Shown here: piece after piece, positions 1 through 10,720 of the stretch
Layout: each line of letters opens with the position of its first letter
Position numbering within the stretch: position 1 is the first letter of the stretch
Source of the DNA: Liolophura sinensis
Taxonomy: Eukaryota; Mollusca; Polyplacophora; Chitonida; Chitonidae
Direction: 5' to 3'
DNA length: 64,000 nucleotides
NCBI RefSeq assembly: GCF_032854445.1
Contig: NC_088304.1
Coordinates: 18,019,850 to 18,083,849, forward strand
Made by a program: the position numbers and the translations under genes
Notes under the pieces: model-generated
Databases searched by the model: none
The model's input: the letters and a program-made list of their open reading frames with translations, nothing else
What the model was told of the DNA's origin: nothing

Positions 1-94
1 GCCATTACTCCGAACATTACCGGCAGAATAACCATCCATTGTACAAAACAACAATAAATTTAAAAAATTGTTTCTTGTAACAATTATTGTGGAA

Positions 95-225
95 ACTGAA
101 GTGCCTGGGGAAAACCATAAGTCAGTGTCAAGCTACTGACAAGCTCTTTCTCATACACAGGTGACGCACAGATGTGCACACCATGTTGGTGGAATACAAG
201 TGATATTTAATGAACGTTGGTATAT
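95..225 (-). repeat. Repeat-D copy
   Basis: Degenerate interspersed repeat. It shares the block ACTGACAAGCTCTTTC..GTGACGCACAGATGTGCACACCAT with copies near 21.4 kb and 33.5 kb. Orientation is inferred from the copy at 46990-47185, whose AATAAATA tail lies on the plus strand. No coding capacity is seen. Confidence 0.45.
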
Positions 226-636
226 TCATCCTGGTATGGTATATTCATCGGTGAACACTGATGACTACACGCTTCTCTTTTGTACCTGAAGTCAGTTTTT
301 TGCGAAGTTTTGTTTATACTTTTTACTGTTGTTTCTTTTTTCTCTTTTTTTGTTTATGTTGGAATTTGTGATACGGGTAACGTGGAAATAGATTAGGCAT
401 TGTTTTGTGATAGACCATTGGTATACGAATATCAAACTTTCATTTGTTGGCTCCTCCTTACACCACTTAACTGCGAAGCAAGAACAGAGATACATCCTTA
501 TAGTCAGATGCTGAAATGTGGCCTGTCCAATAGAATGACGTGATTCTTTGCTTGAATAATAATTCAAATTCGGCTGTTTTTTATGACTCGTGCTTTATAC
601 CATACGCTCATTAGCACTTCATCACCAACTGATTAT
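226..636. other. AT-rich stretch, nothing recognised
   Basis: Unique-looking AT-rich sequence. The longest open frame (292-567, minus) has no domain, splice sites or protein-like composition, so it is not called. Confidence 0.5.
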
Positions 637-968
637 TTATTTATCTGTTTGACTGATGTTTTAAGCAGCTCTCAAGACTATTTCAACAGCGGCAAGCGTT
701 AAGCATGGTGGGTGAAAAACCTACGACCACCTGCAGGTTGCTGTCGGACCTTCCCAAGCACGCTCCGAAAGGAAACCAGTTTGACCTGGGGCCAGTTTCA
801 TAAAGCGCACTTTGCTAAATAACCATGGTTACCATAAGAACCTATGTTGTACAGATATGAAGTCCGCTTAGCTATGTATGGGACATGAAACCGTGCCCAG
901 GACTCATAGCGACCGCATTGGTGAGACGCTCCTTGTTTCATAGTGCTGTGTTAGGACGCTGAACCCTA
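637..968 (-). repeat. SINE-A copy split by a fold-back element
   Basis: Reading plus, 637-787 is the tail and middle of SINE-A in reverse: GTTTGACTGATGTTTTA, CAGCATTATGGTGGG as a diverged form, then ACCTGCAGGTTGCTG. From 899 to 968 the same element's tRNA-like head resumes (ACTCATAGCGACCGCATTGG, then a diverged GCGCTAACC). The 788-898 interval between them is unrelated to SINE-A and has its own inverted ends. An insertion into an older SINE copy is the simplest reading. No clear target-site duplication was found. Confidence 0.55.
788..898. mobile_element. GGGGCC fold-back (MITE-like) element
   Basis: Begins GGGGCCAGTTTCAT and ends ATGAAACCGTGCCC, so the ends are imperfect inverted repeats. 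The interior holds short complementary blocks and no ORF. Similar ends recur at 48166-48291 and 23275-23390. A further GTTTCACAAAGC-type end (reverse sense) occurs near 995-1013, so the boundary on that side may be more complex. Non-autonomous DNA transposon remnant is an inference; no transposase is present in the window. Confidence 0.45.
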
Positions 969-1909
969 ATGTACGATAACAAATGTCGTACGCCGCTTTG
1001 TGAAACTGGGCCCTGATATAAATAGGAATACGTGAATGCAGGTGCACTGTACATTTCTCATCTCACGGAGATATGAGAAAGGAAACATTTATTTGTGTCT
1101 GTTAAGCTTTGTCAAGCTTTTGCCCTCATTTCTAAGGGGCAGAAGTTTGTTGACCTTTAGTTGACAACTGTGTTAACTTCAGCTGACAGGCAGGTCTATA
1201 TACTTTGGGTAAATCAGCCTCCACGCTGGATTAAACCTCGAATTTTACATACATGGAAGCCATATAAACAAACTGGTACAACAAATGTCCAACAGAAGAA
1301 TAGGCACAAGTTATCTCAACTTTCGACAAGATGGCTGTCCTACGTAGCCGAGATCATTCCATTAAATGAAAGGTCTCGCGGGACTGGAATGTTTGATAAA
1401 TGGATCAATCAGTACTTAAGAGATACATGGCATTTAGATTCTTGTCACGACTTTACATTAGTACTAGAAGTCCATTACTCAAGTTGTCTATCAATCTGTC
1501 ATTTACTTCAGACGACAGTTGTAAACAGAATTGCGTGAATTTGCTGGTCACACTGTAAAAACAGACGTTTCCATCTGTAATTGTATTTGGAGCATGCGCA
1601 GTAGCGACATGGTGGGTACAGTTTCCACCCGGGGTGACAAGAAGCTAGGTTTTATTCTAATGTAAATGTTTAAATACTATAGCCCACTAGCACCATGACT
1701 TAAGCAAAGTTAGGTGAAAAAAATGCGGCGATGTTAATTGCAAAAAATAATTTTCTGTGATTCCGGAGTCCTGTATCCTTTTTACAATACACATGTAGTG
1801 GCAGACTTCATGTTTACTTAAAGAGTAATTAGGAGTAATACAAGCACGTGCTGTCATATTTGTAGCTCTTACTCGACTACGCCAATGACGGTAAGCTATA
1901 TAGGAAAGC
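969..1909. other. No supported gene
   Basis: Contains a 125-codon open frame (1161-1538, plus) that begins at a non-ATG codon, has no recognisable domain and lacks convincing splice sites. The rest is AT-rich with no repeats that I can assign, apart from a fold-back-like end near 1000. Confidence 0.5.
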
Positions 1910-2145
1910 CTTATTTATTAATTTATTTACTTGACTGCTGTTTTACGCCGTATCGGTCCTCAAGAATATTGTAGTTGTACGACGGCAGCCAGCATTATGG
2001 TGGGAGGAATCCTGGCACAGCCCTGGCACAGCCCTGGCACAGCCCTGGCACAGCCCTGGCACAGCCCGGGGAAAACCCACGACGAAGTTGCTGGAAGACC
2101 TTCCTGCGTACTCTAAATTATCGACGTTAAAACACCAATAAATAA
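1910..2145 (-). repeat. SINE-A copy with internal 11-bp expansion
   Basis: Reverse-orientation SINE-A: TTATTTATT tail, TTTTACGCCGTA, CTCAAGAATATT, TACGACGGCAGCCAGCATTATGG. The normal CGGGCAGAGCCCGGGG segment is replaced by five tandem copies of CCTGGCACAGC (about 2008-2066). The expected head is missing; after TTCCTGCGTACTCTAAATTATC the sequence passes to AAAACACCAATAAATAAAT, a second SINE-A-like tail in plus orientation. The copy is therefore a head-truncated composite. Confidence 0.7.
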
Positions 2146-2321
2146 ATCAGTATAAAGATACTTACTTTGCATCTATTTGGTTGTTCCACAAGACATGGAG
2201 ATTATGTCAGATGAGTCGCGTCAATAAATATATGTCATAACGTACATCGACACTCAAACTTATAAATGTTTTTTGATTAGATTTACTTTCTAATCAAACT
2301 GGCCTAAATAACAACTTATCT

Positions 2322-2391
2322 CTCTGCCCGGTTTCCTCCCACCATAATGCTGACTGCCGTCGTATAAGTGAAATATTCTTCAGTACGGCGT
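2322..2391 (+). repeat. SINE-A 3' fragment
   Basis: About 70 bp matching the conserved 3' domain: CTGCCCGGTTTCCTCCCACC, then ATAATGCTGACTGCCGTCGT, then ATAAGTGAAATATTCTTC. The head and poly-A tail are absent. Confidence 0.75.
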
Positions 2392-2866
2392 ACTTTCATT
2401 TTTAGTATCGTATTAGTATCTGGAACGGGGATTAAAGGTTTTTATGCTTTGGGTTGTGCGTTGAAATAGCGTATGTATAATGTCGAAAATGTAGGTCTCT
2501 GATGTATGGTACATTTACAGTGTATGCTGATCGCTGTCGGACAATCTTGGTAAGGGTTTAACATTTCACATCAGGTCAAAGACCGTCTGCGCTTGACCGA
2601 CGGTGGTAACTGATAATTTAGAGGATAATAGATCACCAGAGGAAAATACACTGTTTGTATTTCTAAGACAAAGGCAGGATCTGCGTCACAATGGGATAAT
2701 CTCTAGCTTTAATCTCCGGCATCCTATGTGTTAAGGCACGTGACTGGAATTCGGGTTTGTCGTGTCGCCATGTATTGTGTTTTTAGTTGTTAAACCATGG
2801 GCTCGCGTGAATCTACGTCTCCAGATTAAATACTTTTTATACTACGCTTAGTTCATTTCAACTATA
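2392..2866. other. Nothing recognised
   Basis: Moderately AT-rich unique sequence. No ORF, repeat or splice pair stands out. Confidence 0.45.
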
Positions 2867-3105
2867 ACTGGTTGGAATTGAAACTTAATTTATTTTAACC
2901 TTGCTCATCTTAACTGAATTAAAATGAATCCAACTCATTTGCTCATCTTAACTGAATTAAAATAAATTCACAACGGAAGTGAACTGAAATGAATTTAGCT
3001 GACCAGAATTTAATGGGATAAGACTGAACAGAAATAGCCTGAACTGCACTGAACTGAATTGAAACTGACCTGAATTAAATAGTATTAATCTGAATTAAAC
3101 CGATA
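2867..3105. repeat. Imperfect CTGAATTAAA-type low-complexity repeat
   Basis: Dense recurrence of variants of AACTGAATTAAAAT, including an exact repeat of GCTCATCTTAACTGAATTAA (near 2903 and 2941). There is no fixed period. It looks like a decayed tandem region. Confidence 0.5.
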
Positions 3106-4245
3106 TCTCCAATTAAACAAACTACAGTGTGTGTGCAGCCTTTCGCGCATGGCAATTATACTTTTCATTATTAGCCCTGCTTCTGACTATGAATGACAGC
3201 ATTGTTTGGAGATGCATTTTGTAAGGTGCAATTCATTGTGTTAGGAAAATACCTCTAAAAATCGAGGTAGGCATCACTAAAAATAGACCCCTTAAATCTA
3301 TGCACAAATATACTTTCGTTTATTTTTCTAGATTTTTGTGAAAAGAGTTGAAGGCGTTCAAACATCTGAATTATAAGGTGGGCTTTGTGGACCATAATAT
3401 CAGAGTTTAAGAACTTTGACGTCACAGGAAGTTTTTCCCACATTACTGAAATAATGTTCCCAAAAATTCTTTTCTTCTGGTGAACATAAGGGAAAAAAAG
3501 GTGATCTTAGAGTTCCTAGATACCGTCAGTATGGCTCACAAAGCCCTGGATAGTGTTCATATATTTGAATGCCTTTCAACACTCTAAAAATATGAAAAAG
3601 TAAATGAAAGTATTTTTACGCATGGTTTCCTGTTGTTCGCATGAAGAACCTTACTTCATATTTTAGCTTTCTTTTACTTTACGGACTACTTAAACAGTAA
3701 ATACATGGCTTAGATCTAAGATGAAATGTTTGGGACATCGTTACACCAAACGCTAACAGTGCCAGTGTCGGTGCGTAAAGCTCAGCTTAGAATTCAAATG
3801 TTTAAACGCATTTAAATATATTCAAGCAAGTTTTAAAAAATAAATGAAAATCTTTTTATACACTGTTCAGTGTTGTGGCTATTCATGAGGACTTACAGCT
3901 TTTTCCAGTAGCACTAAGCGTAGACGACGTCGTTGTTAATGCTGGTGAGGACGGTGTTCCTGACTGGGGGATGCATTTTTGAAATGTCGCTTGTTTTTAT
4001 CTTGTTGGGCTTTGGGAATATCCATGATGTATGTCGTTAATTTCGCCACAGGGGCATTTTTCTAGACGTAAAATGGTGGTTGAGTACCACATTTGCTTGT
4101 TCATGCACAATGACATAATTACATAATTACAGTTCACAAGATTTTTTTTCAGAACTGAACATATAGATGTTTATATATGTTGTAATGTTAAGATTTAATT
4201 ATTGCAGACAAACCTCGTCTCCGTCCAATGTTAGATACATGTAGG
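3106..4245. other. Unique AT-rich sequence, no supported gene
   Basis: A 62-codon minus-strand frame (3255-3443) starts with ATG but has no family signature. No SINE or tandem repeat is visible. It ends at the start of the 36-bp array. Confidence 0.45.
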
Positions 4246-5400
4246 TGTAACGTCATCAATGGGCATAGCGCGTGATGTACATGTTACGTCACCAACAGAC
4301 ATAGCGTGTGATGTAGGTGTAACGTCATCAATAGGCATAGCGTGTGATATAGGTGTAACGTCATCAGTGGGTATAGCGTGTGATGTACATGTTACGTCAT
4401 CAATAGACATAGCGTGTGGTGTAGGTGTAACGTCATCAATAGGCATAGCGTGTGATGTACATGTTACGTCACCAACAGACATAGCGTGTGATGTAGGTGT
4501 AACGTCATCAATAGGCATAGCGTGTGATATAGGTGTAACGTCATCAATAGGCATAGCGTGTGATGTACATGTTACGTCATCAATAGACATAGCGTGTGAT
4601 GTAGGTGTAACGTCATCAATAGGCATAGCGTGTGATGTAGATGTAACGTCACCAACAGACATAGCGTGTGATGTAGGTGTAACGTCATCAATAGGCATAG
4701 CGTGTGATATAGGTGTAACGTCATCAGTGGGTATAGCGTGTGATGTACATGTTACGTCATCAATAGGCATAGCGTGTGATGTAGGTGTAACGTCATCAAT
4801 AGGCATAGCGTGTGATGTAGGTGTAACGTGATCAATGGGTATAGCGTGAGATGTACATGTTACGTCATCAATAGGCATAGCGTGTGATATAGGTGTAACG
4901 TCATCAATAGGCAAAGCGTGTGGTGTAGGTGTAACGTCATCAATAGGCATAGCGTGTGATGTATGTGTAACGTCATCAATGGGTAAAGAGTGTGATGTAA
5001 ATGTTACGTCACCAACAGGCATAGCGTGTGATGTAGGTGTAACGTCATCAATAGGCATAGCGTGTGGTGTAGGTGTTACGTCATCAATGGGCATAGCGTG
5101 TGATATAAATGTTACGTCATCAATAGACATGGCGTGTGATGTAGATGTAACGTCATCAATGGGTGTAGCGTGTGATGTAGGTGTAACGTCATCAATGGGT
5201 ATAGCGTGTGATGTACATGTTACGTCATCAATAGGCATACGTGTGATGTAGGTGTAACGTCATCAATAGGCATAGCGTGTGATGTACATGTTACGTCATC
5301 AATAGGCATACGTGTGATGTAGGTGTAACGTCATCAATAGGCATAGCGTGTGATGTAGATGTAACGTCATCAATGGGTGTAGCGTGTGATGTAGGTGTAA
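4246..5400. repeat. 36-bp minisatellite, about 32 copies
   Basis: Consensus unit is roughly GCGTGTGATGTAGGTGTAAC followed by GTCATCAATAGGCATA, 36 bp. Because 36 is a multiple of three, one frame on each strand stays open: the minus strand gives a 335-codon frame built of the 12-residue unit MPIDDVTPTSHA (4231-5238), and the plus strand gives 190- and 90-codon frames. Two units near 5240 and 5310 lack one base, which breaks the frames. No promoter, splice site or signal peptide is attached, so I treat the frames as by-products of the period. Every unit carries a CRE-like TTACGTCA or TAACGTCA. Array sequence resumes at 5534-5585 beyond a SINE insertion. Confidence 0.9.
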
Positions 5401-5533
5401 CCAGCAACCTGCGAATGGTCATGGGTTTCCCCCAGGCTCTGCTCGTTTTCCTCCCACCATAATTCTGGCCGCCGTCGTATAAATGAAATATTCTTGAGTA
5501 CGGCGTATAACATCAATCAAATTAAATCAAATA
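5401..5533 (+). mobile_element. 5'-truncated SINE-A inserted in the 36-bp array
   Basis: Starts CCAGCAACCTGCGAATGGTC and ends ATCAATCAAATTAAATCAAAT, the 3' half of SINE-A. The 8-bp sequence AGGTGTAA occurs on both sides (5393-5400 and 5534-5541), and minisatellite sequence continues beyond. This fits target-primed insertion of a truncated copy into the array. Chance agreement is possible because the site lies within a repeat. Confidence 0.75.
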
Positions 5534-5585
5534 AGGTGTAATGTCATCAATAAGCATAACGTGTGATGTAGGTGTAGCGTGTGAA

Positions 5586-7086
5586 AAGAATAATAGCTGT
5601 AATGGTGTTATCAGATATACCAAATATGAAATTAATTCATCTGTTCCTCCGATAACCAGAGCACGTTTTAGAGCAAACACACCCCTTCAATCCCTATATG
5701 TAATCATTCTCGTATTGTTATTCTTCTTCTTCTAATATGGGATTAGGCGTGACAAGCTCATGTTTTCTTTTTATGACCCATTTTTTTCCAAGGCTCAGGT
5801 ATGCCGTTGTGGGCTCATATCCTGATCGGCATCAATTGTTATTTTGTTCATTCATCAAATTTAATAAAAAGTGACATGCCTACGCTGACTGTTAAAGCAG
5901 TTACAGTCGTTTGACAAGTTTCGTTGCCTCTCTGTAACATATAAAATCGCATACTTTTGCTTCTTGCATGCTTGTTTGGTACTTTCGGCAGGTTAAAATA
6001 AAATCATTCCCGACCTTACGCTGCTGAGATCTCTATGTAAGCAAGCACCTGCAAAACTAACACCCTATATATAATTGGGTATTAAAGCTCAACTGGCCTA
6101 TATACAGTTAATGCCTGGGGATCGTTTCGTATACACTGCATGAATTTGAAATGCTTATACCTTTATAACGCATTTCCTTATAACATATAAACATGTACAT
6201 TACCGGTACTTTATTACATACAAATGGCGGCATTTAATGATTACGTCCTAAATGGCGCACTTTCATGAAAGAATATTAATTGATTTTTAGAACTGGTTTT
6301 CAACAACGTCATTGACTCGGTTAGAATTTATTGTAATCAGGGATTTAATGTTCACTTCATGTTTAATCATTCAGCATTATTTTAGTAAACGCTTCCCTTA
6401 TGTACGTCATGGAAAATTAATTTCAGAAATAAATTTTGCGCGAAAGTACGTTCAAAGCAATAATCGTTATCAGGCTATATCGTGTTTGTTGGTGACCGTT
6501 AATTTACACCAAAAATGTATTTTGTGTCTCATTGGCATACTATGCTGCCCAGACAAACCGGAAGCGCCCATACGCATGACTAAACTGTTGCTGTCATCCC
6601 AGAATTACTCAGTCTTTCAGCATCTCACGTCGCCTGGCTTCACGTGACTCAATGAATGACAGAATATTTTGCGGAGATGTGCGGAGATGTTATGCATTAT
6701 TATTCACTCACGCACTCAAGCTTTTACCAGAAGGCAATTAATGTTTAAAAAAGTATTTCTGTTTGATGAATGTTTAATAGATGGAAAACTTGAAATCACC
6801 TCAATCACTTTCGGAATACATGGAATGCGATAAATTACGATCACGGATTATATCGGATGTAAGTGGAATGTGCGATGTAAGTGGAATGGTCTTTCAGTGA
6901 TGCAGCACGATATGCGTGGTGTAACCCGGTCCATCAAGAGGATACACTGTCGTGACTTGGCCTAAATATTGTTGATAGCGACATTAAATCCCCTAGCAAA
7001 ATACGAGTTTTTTTGTTTCACTGACGTCAAACGCATAACAGTCTCCATGCGAACATTACCCCTGGGTTTCATAGTCAGATAGAGTC
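5586..7086. other. No supported gene
   Basis: AT-rich sequence with a short TTCTTCTTCTTCT run near 5722. A 111-codon plus frame (6312-6647) has no recognisable domain and a non-coding-like composition. Confidence 0.45.
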
Positions 7087-7310
7087 GGGGCCTCCATGGC
7101 CGAGGGGATTAGCACGCCAGTGCAGCGCAATGTTCAATTCCAGGCTGATTTCCTCTCCTGCCTTTCGTGGGAAGGTCCGCAGCAACCTGCGAATTGTCGT
7201 GCCTTCCCCGGGCTGTGCCCGATTTTCTCCCCCAATAATGCTCCCTGCCGTCGAATACGTGATATATTCATAAGTACAGTTTAAAACACCAATCAAATAA
7301 ATAAATAAAA
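7087..7310 (+). mobile_element. SINE-A variant with a different tRNA-like head
   Basis: The head reads GGCCTCCATGGCCGAGGGGA then TTAGCACGCC, with a box-B-like GTTCAATTCC. The 3' domain is SINE-A (CCGTCGAATACGTGATATAT, then AACACCAATCAAATAAATAA). A 10-bp target-site duplication AGATAGAGTC flanks it (7077-7086 and 7311-7320). The same head type recurs at 37113, which suggests a SINE-A subfamily with a swapped or diverged head. Confidence 0.75.
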
Positions 7311-7919
7311 AGATAGAGTCAGACAACATGATGTACCACAAAAGTTTTTAGAAAATAAATTCTGAAAACGTTTAAAACACAAACAAAAACATTTTAGTGG
7401 TAAAAACGGGCGCATAATGTGTCTCGCTGCGCCCACTTGTCGCTAACATTTTACCGGAAATGGTTATCGGCGCAGTGTTATCCGTAAAAGAGTATATTGC
7501 AATGATCCACATTAAAGAAGCAGGCCTTGCACGTGGAGTCCCACCATAATATAATCGGAGACAGATTACTTTAATCACGTGGCCACCCTCAAAGAACGCC
7601 ATTGAGGGTTGAAACTGACAAATCTTCTATTTGCACCAATTTCACAACATTTTGTAAATCTGTTTAATCGTAATTGTTTTCATAAATGACGTTAGCTGGG
7701 TTAGAATGCCACAGAGTGACGTGCTCTCCATGGAAAGGTGCGAGTGACGATGTATTGCTAAAAGAAATCGCATTCTCTTGTTTAGAAGTCTGGCAATAAT
7801 TTGACCTTATTTTTCAGTATTGTGAAGGCAAACACAGATGGACTTTGATCGATGGCAAAACTTGAAACAGTGAAAAAATACATGTTATTTCCAGTTGTGA
7901 CATATAAGTGTTATTTGAT
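7311..7919. other. Downstream flank of receptor gene 1
   Basis: AT-rich, no ORF with support. It includes the region beyond the receptor 1 poly(A) signal candidate. No repeats assigned. Confidence 0.4.
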
Positions 7920-7925
7920 TTTATT
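7920..7925 (-). promoter_or_regulatory. Candidate poly(A) signal of receptor gene 1
   Basis: AATAAA on the minus strand (TTTATT on plus), about 180 nt past the stop codon of the 437-aa receptor. Position is plausible for a 3' UTR end. The hexamer is common in AT-rich DNA, so confidence is low. Confidence 0.25.
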
Positions 7926-8103
7926 CCTCTGGAAATTGGGGCAAATAAATATTCAAATATCTCACTAAAATATATATGTATATAGGGAAACATCTAATTA
8001 TGCTGCACGTTGTTTTTACTCTAATGCTTAATCATTTAAACTATAAGGGAATAAATTCTGTCAGTCACATGATGAAGAGAAACACAACCAGTCCGTTGAG
8101 TAT

Positions 8104-9417
8104 TCATACGAAATTACTTTTAGACATCACAAAAGCATTGTTTGTAAAGGCCATTTTACCGCTAGGTGTCTCTGTTTCCGTTACGTGCTCAACGGAAGTT
8201 CCTCGAGTGACAACGACCTTTGTGTTCACGATGCGTCTCGTGTAAAGAGACGAGAGTTTGGGCGGCGCTTTCATCTTCGGGAAAAACGTCCTCTCCATTT
8301 CCTTCCGAATGACTCTATTTCTGAACACATAAACCATGGGTGTGACCACTGAACTGCTCATTGCCAGCAAGAAGCACACATGTAAAATAAATACCGGAAG
8401 TGGACTGTCTTCTGGGAGGAAGCTCTCCAACAAGGAGCACATGTAAAATGGAAACCAACACAAAATGAAAGAGAATATCACAATAAATGTAGTCCTCGCC
8501 GTCGTGAAAACTTCTCGTCTGAAATGAGACGGCGCGCTGCGAGGGGTTTTGTCCATTTGCCCCTGTTTCGTAGAAACCAGACTGACTCTGGAATCGGTGA
8601 GTGGCTTCTTGGATAAAGGCGAGTCCAATGTGACCTCAGTTAAACTTGGGGGAGAACTGTTAGAGCGACTTGTCCTTCGGGAATTCTGCATGGCTGCGCG
8701 AAATATCACCGAGTAAGTGACAACGATCACCAACAACGGGAAAAGTAGTCCTAAGAAAAACATGAAAAGTGTGTAATATTGGTCTTGAGACAAGCGACTC
8801 TGCCAGCTCACTGTACAGGTAAACTTTTCTCGATGATAGGCGTACCTGTTCCACCCCACCAGTGGGGGAAATGACGCGCTCACCGCCACTGTCCAGACAG
8901 CTCCGATCATGAGCCATACCCTTAATGACGTCATTTTTATTTTGTACTGTAATGGAGACAGCACTGCGCAATATCTGTCTATCGATATCATAACTATTGT
9001 CAGTGTACTGGCTGTGAACGATGTGGAAGTAAGAAACCCGGTCGCTTGACACCAGGTGGCGCTGAAAACCCACTCCTTGGAGACCAGCGAGACGAAAACT
9101 ACCGGCATAGTGAAGAATGTATTGAGAACATTGCACATCCCCAGGTTGAGAACAAAGCGGTTGGAGAATGTCACAAGGGAAGGTTTTCTAAGAAACAGTG
9201 AGAACATCAGACAGTTGATTATGATGCTCGTGATGAACAGCGCGAGCACAGCCAAGGCCTCCAGATGAAGCCCCACTTCCGCTATGTCTGACCTTGCTGA
9301 CGGCGACACGGTGAAACTCGTGGGTCCATGGAACCTGGGCCGATACGTTTTGTTTTCCGTGGAAAGGTTGCCAGTCTCAAGCGGTGAAGTCTCTAGCATG
9401 TCGATCAGAATCTGCAT
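8104..9417 (-). CDS. Class A G-protein-coupled receptor, GPR161-like, single coding exon
   Basis: A 437-residue seven-helix receptor at the plasma membrane or a related membrane; ligand unknown. Seen: two N-glycosylation sequons in the N-terminus (N17, N22); TM1 about 49-76 with N68; TM2 about 89-112 with Asn (N96) where class A receptors usually have Asp; KEW then TM3 with C123; DRY at 147-149; TM4 with W175; ECL2 cysteine C201 that can pair with C123; TM5 about 214-238 with P227; a long basic and serine-rich third loop (about 240-305); CWFP at 320-323 in TM6; TM7 ending TPMVY (359-363) instead of NPxxY. The Asn in TM2, the FSNRF motif and the EWVF loop resemble vertebrate GPR161. I infer a GPR161-like orphan group, not proven orthology. 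The start is the first ATG in the long frame, just before the sequons. A closely similar copy lies at 50284-51579 on the same strand. Confidence 0.9.
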   Translation of the reverse strand: MQILIDMLETSPLETGNLSTENKTYRPRFHGPTSFTVSPSARSDIAEVGLHLEALAVLALFITSIIINCLMFSLFLRKPSLVTFSNRFVLNLGMCNVLNTFFTMPVVFVSLVSKEWVFSATWCQATGFLTSTSFTASTLTIVMISIDRYCAVLSPLQYKIKMTSLRVWLMIGAVWTVAVSASFPPLVGWNRYAYHREKFTCTVSWQSRLSQDQYYTLFMFFLGLLFPLLVIVVTYSVIFRAAMQNSRRTSRSNSSPPSLTEVTLDSPLSKKPLTDSRVSLVSTKQGQMDKTPRSAPSHFRREVFTTARTTFIVIFSFILCWFPFYMCSLLESFLPEDSPLPVFILHVCFLLAMSSSVVTPMVYVFRNRVIRKEMERTFFPKMKAPPKLSSLYTRRIVNTKVVVTRGTSVEHVTETETPSGKMAFTNNAFVMSKSNFV

Positions 9418-9553
9418 GGTCTTGTTAGTCCTGTCACAGCCCGGGAATATTAACCAATTTGTGTAAAATTAGTTCGTGAGCTTGGGATTAAGCTTCTGTC
9501 CAGCATATTTTTTATTCACGGCAAGTAGAATGCTAAAAGTGACTGGAGTGCGC
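9418..9553 (-). other. 5' UTR part of the receptor 1 coding exon with splice acceptor
   Basis: On the minus strand the sequence TTTTATTTTGTTCCAG precedes 9553, a strong acceptor with a pyrimidine tract. From 9553 to the ATG at 9417 all frames meet stops, so this is leader sequence. It implies an intron in the 5' UTR whose upstream exon may be the one ending at 13417. Confidence 0.45.
9450..9506 (-). promoter_or_regulatory. Upstream ORF of 18 codons in the receptor 1 leader
   Basis: ATG at 9506 opens an 18-codon frame (MLDRSLIP...) that stops at 9450, before the receptor ATG at 9417. If this leader is transcribed as proposed, the uORF could damp receptor translation. That effect is inference; only the frame is seen. 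Confidence 0.35.
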
Positions 9554-10457
9554 CTGGAACAAAATAAAACGAAAAGCATGTTGTTATTTATTCTGATAAA
9601 TGGCAGAGATATTTTTTCCTCCATAAAGCGAAGCACGTAATTATCCATATCTGTTGTCTGCTTCTACAATTATGTAACGAAATCAATTTTGTCACACGCT
9701 CCCCAGCACTGGTAGGTCACCTCGATGCTATCTTAATGTGCACGTATTAACCCCACGTATACAGCTACAAACCGATAAGGGGAGAGTCTAATGCTCAGTT
9801 CGTGACTAAACTTCCCCGTTACAAACGTCAGTGAAGGAGCTGATGTTTTCAAAAAGACAAAAACAAAATAAAGCCGTGTATGAGCAAATTTTAATCCAGG
9901 AGATTATGTGAGACAAGCTTCTACAAGATTATCCCATGTCACTCTCTAGATCACAAGAAAGTGGTTTTGACATCAATTCACTCACACAATTCACGGTTGA
10001 CACTAATCTCTCACACATTACATTGTTGATGTTCAAGTTTTGACACTTCACGTTTTGGTACAAAAAACAAAGAAACAAAATCACTCTTTACATTCTGACA
10101 AATAAAAATAAACAACGCTCATCCACTAACTTTGAGGCTATGTTAAGTGGACTGAATGAAATAATCGTACAATTCATGAGAGACAAATTGTGATAAAAAG
10201 CATTTGTGAAAGCAGCTTTGCAGATGAAGAGCAATTATATGCGTGGATTAGCGTTGATATTTTCCTTGCCCTATGAGCCTTGCTAGCGTGCCATATGTTA
10301 TATGTATATGATGTAACAGTCAGTATGGGGTGTAGCACAAGACTTTTGCAATGAAATTCTAAAAAAACTAAGCGTGGGATACATAAAAATAAATTCAGGT
10401 TCAAAACAATTCAGATTCCGCCAGCGACTAGTGCATTTTAGACGACTGACAAGATTT

Positions 10458-10720
10458 ATTTATTTATTTGATTGGTGTTTTACGCCGTACTCAAGAATAT
10501 TTCACTTATACGACGGCGGCCAGCATTATGGTGGGTGGAAACCGGGCTGAGCCCGGTGGAAACCCACGGCCATCCGCAGGTTGCTGACAAAGCCTCCCAC
10601 GTACGGCCAGAGAGGAAACCAGCATGAGCTGGACTTGAACTCACAACGACCGCATTGGTGAGAGATTCCTGGGTCATTACGCTGCGCTAGCGCGCTAACC
10701 AGCTGAGCCACGGAGGCCCC
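10458..10720 (-). mobile_element. Full-length SINE-A with 16-bp target-site duplication
   Basis: The reverse strand begins GGGGCCTCCGTGGCTCAGCT with box A (TGGCTCAGCTGG) and box B (GAGTTCAAGTCC). It continues through the conserved 3' domain to an AAATAAATAAAT tail. ACGACTGACAAGATTT is duplicated exactly at 10442-10457 and 10721-10736, so insertion is fairly recent. Confidence 0.9.

Noticed and set aside
1161-1538. 125-codon plus-strand gene
   Set aside because: Non-ATG start, no domain, no convincing splice sites, composition like the flanks.
4231-5238. 335-codon repetitive protein gene
   Set aside because: The frame follows from a 36-bp period; the opposite strand is also open, single-base deletions break nearby units, and no promoter or splice context exists. 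Kept only as a finding to test.
4246-5400. CRISPR-like array of 36-bp repeats
   Set aside because: Repeats are contiguous with no unique spacers, no cas genes are present, and the window is animal DNA.
8660-9136. 158-codon frame inside receptor gene 1
   Set aside because: Shadow frame of the receptor coding sequence.
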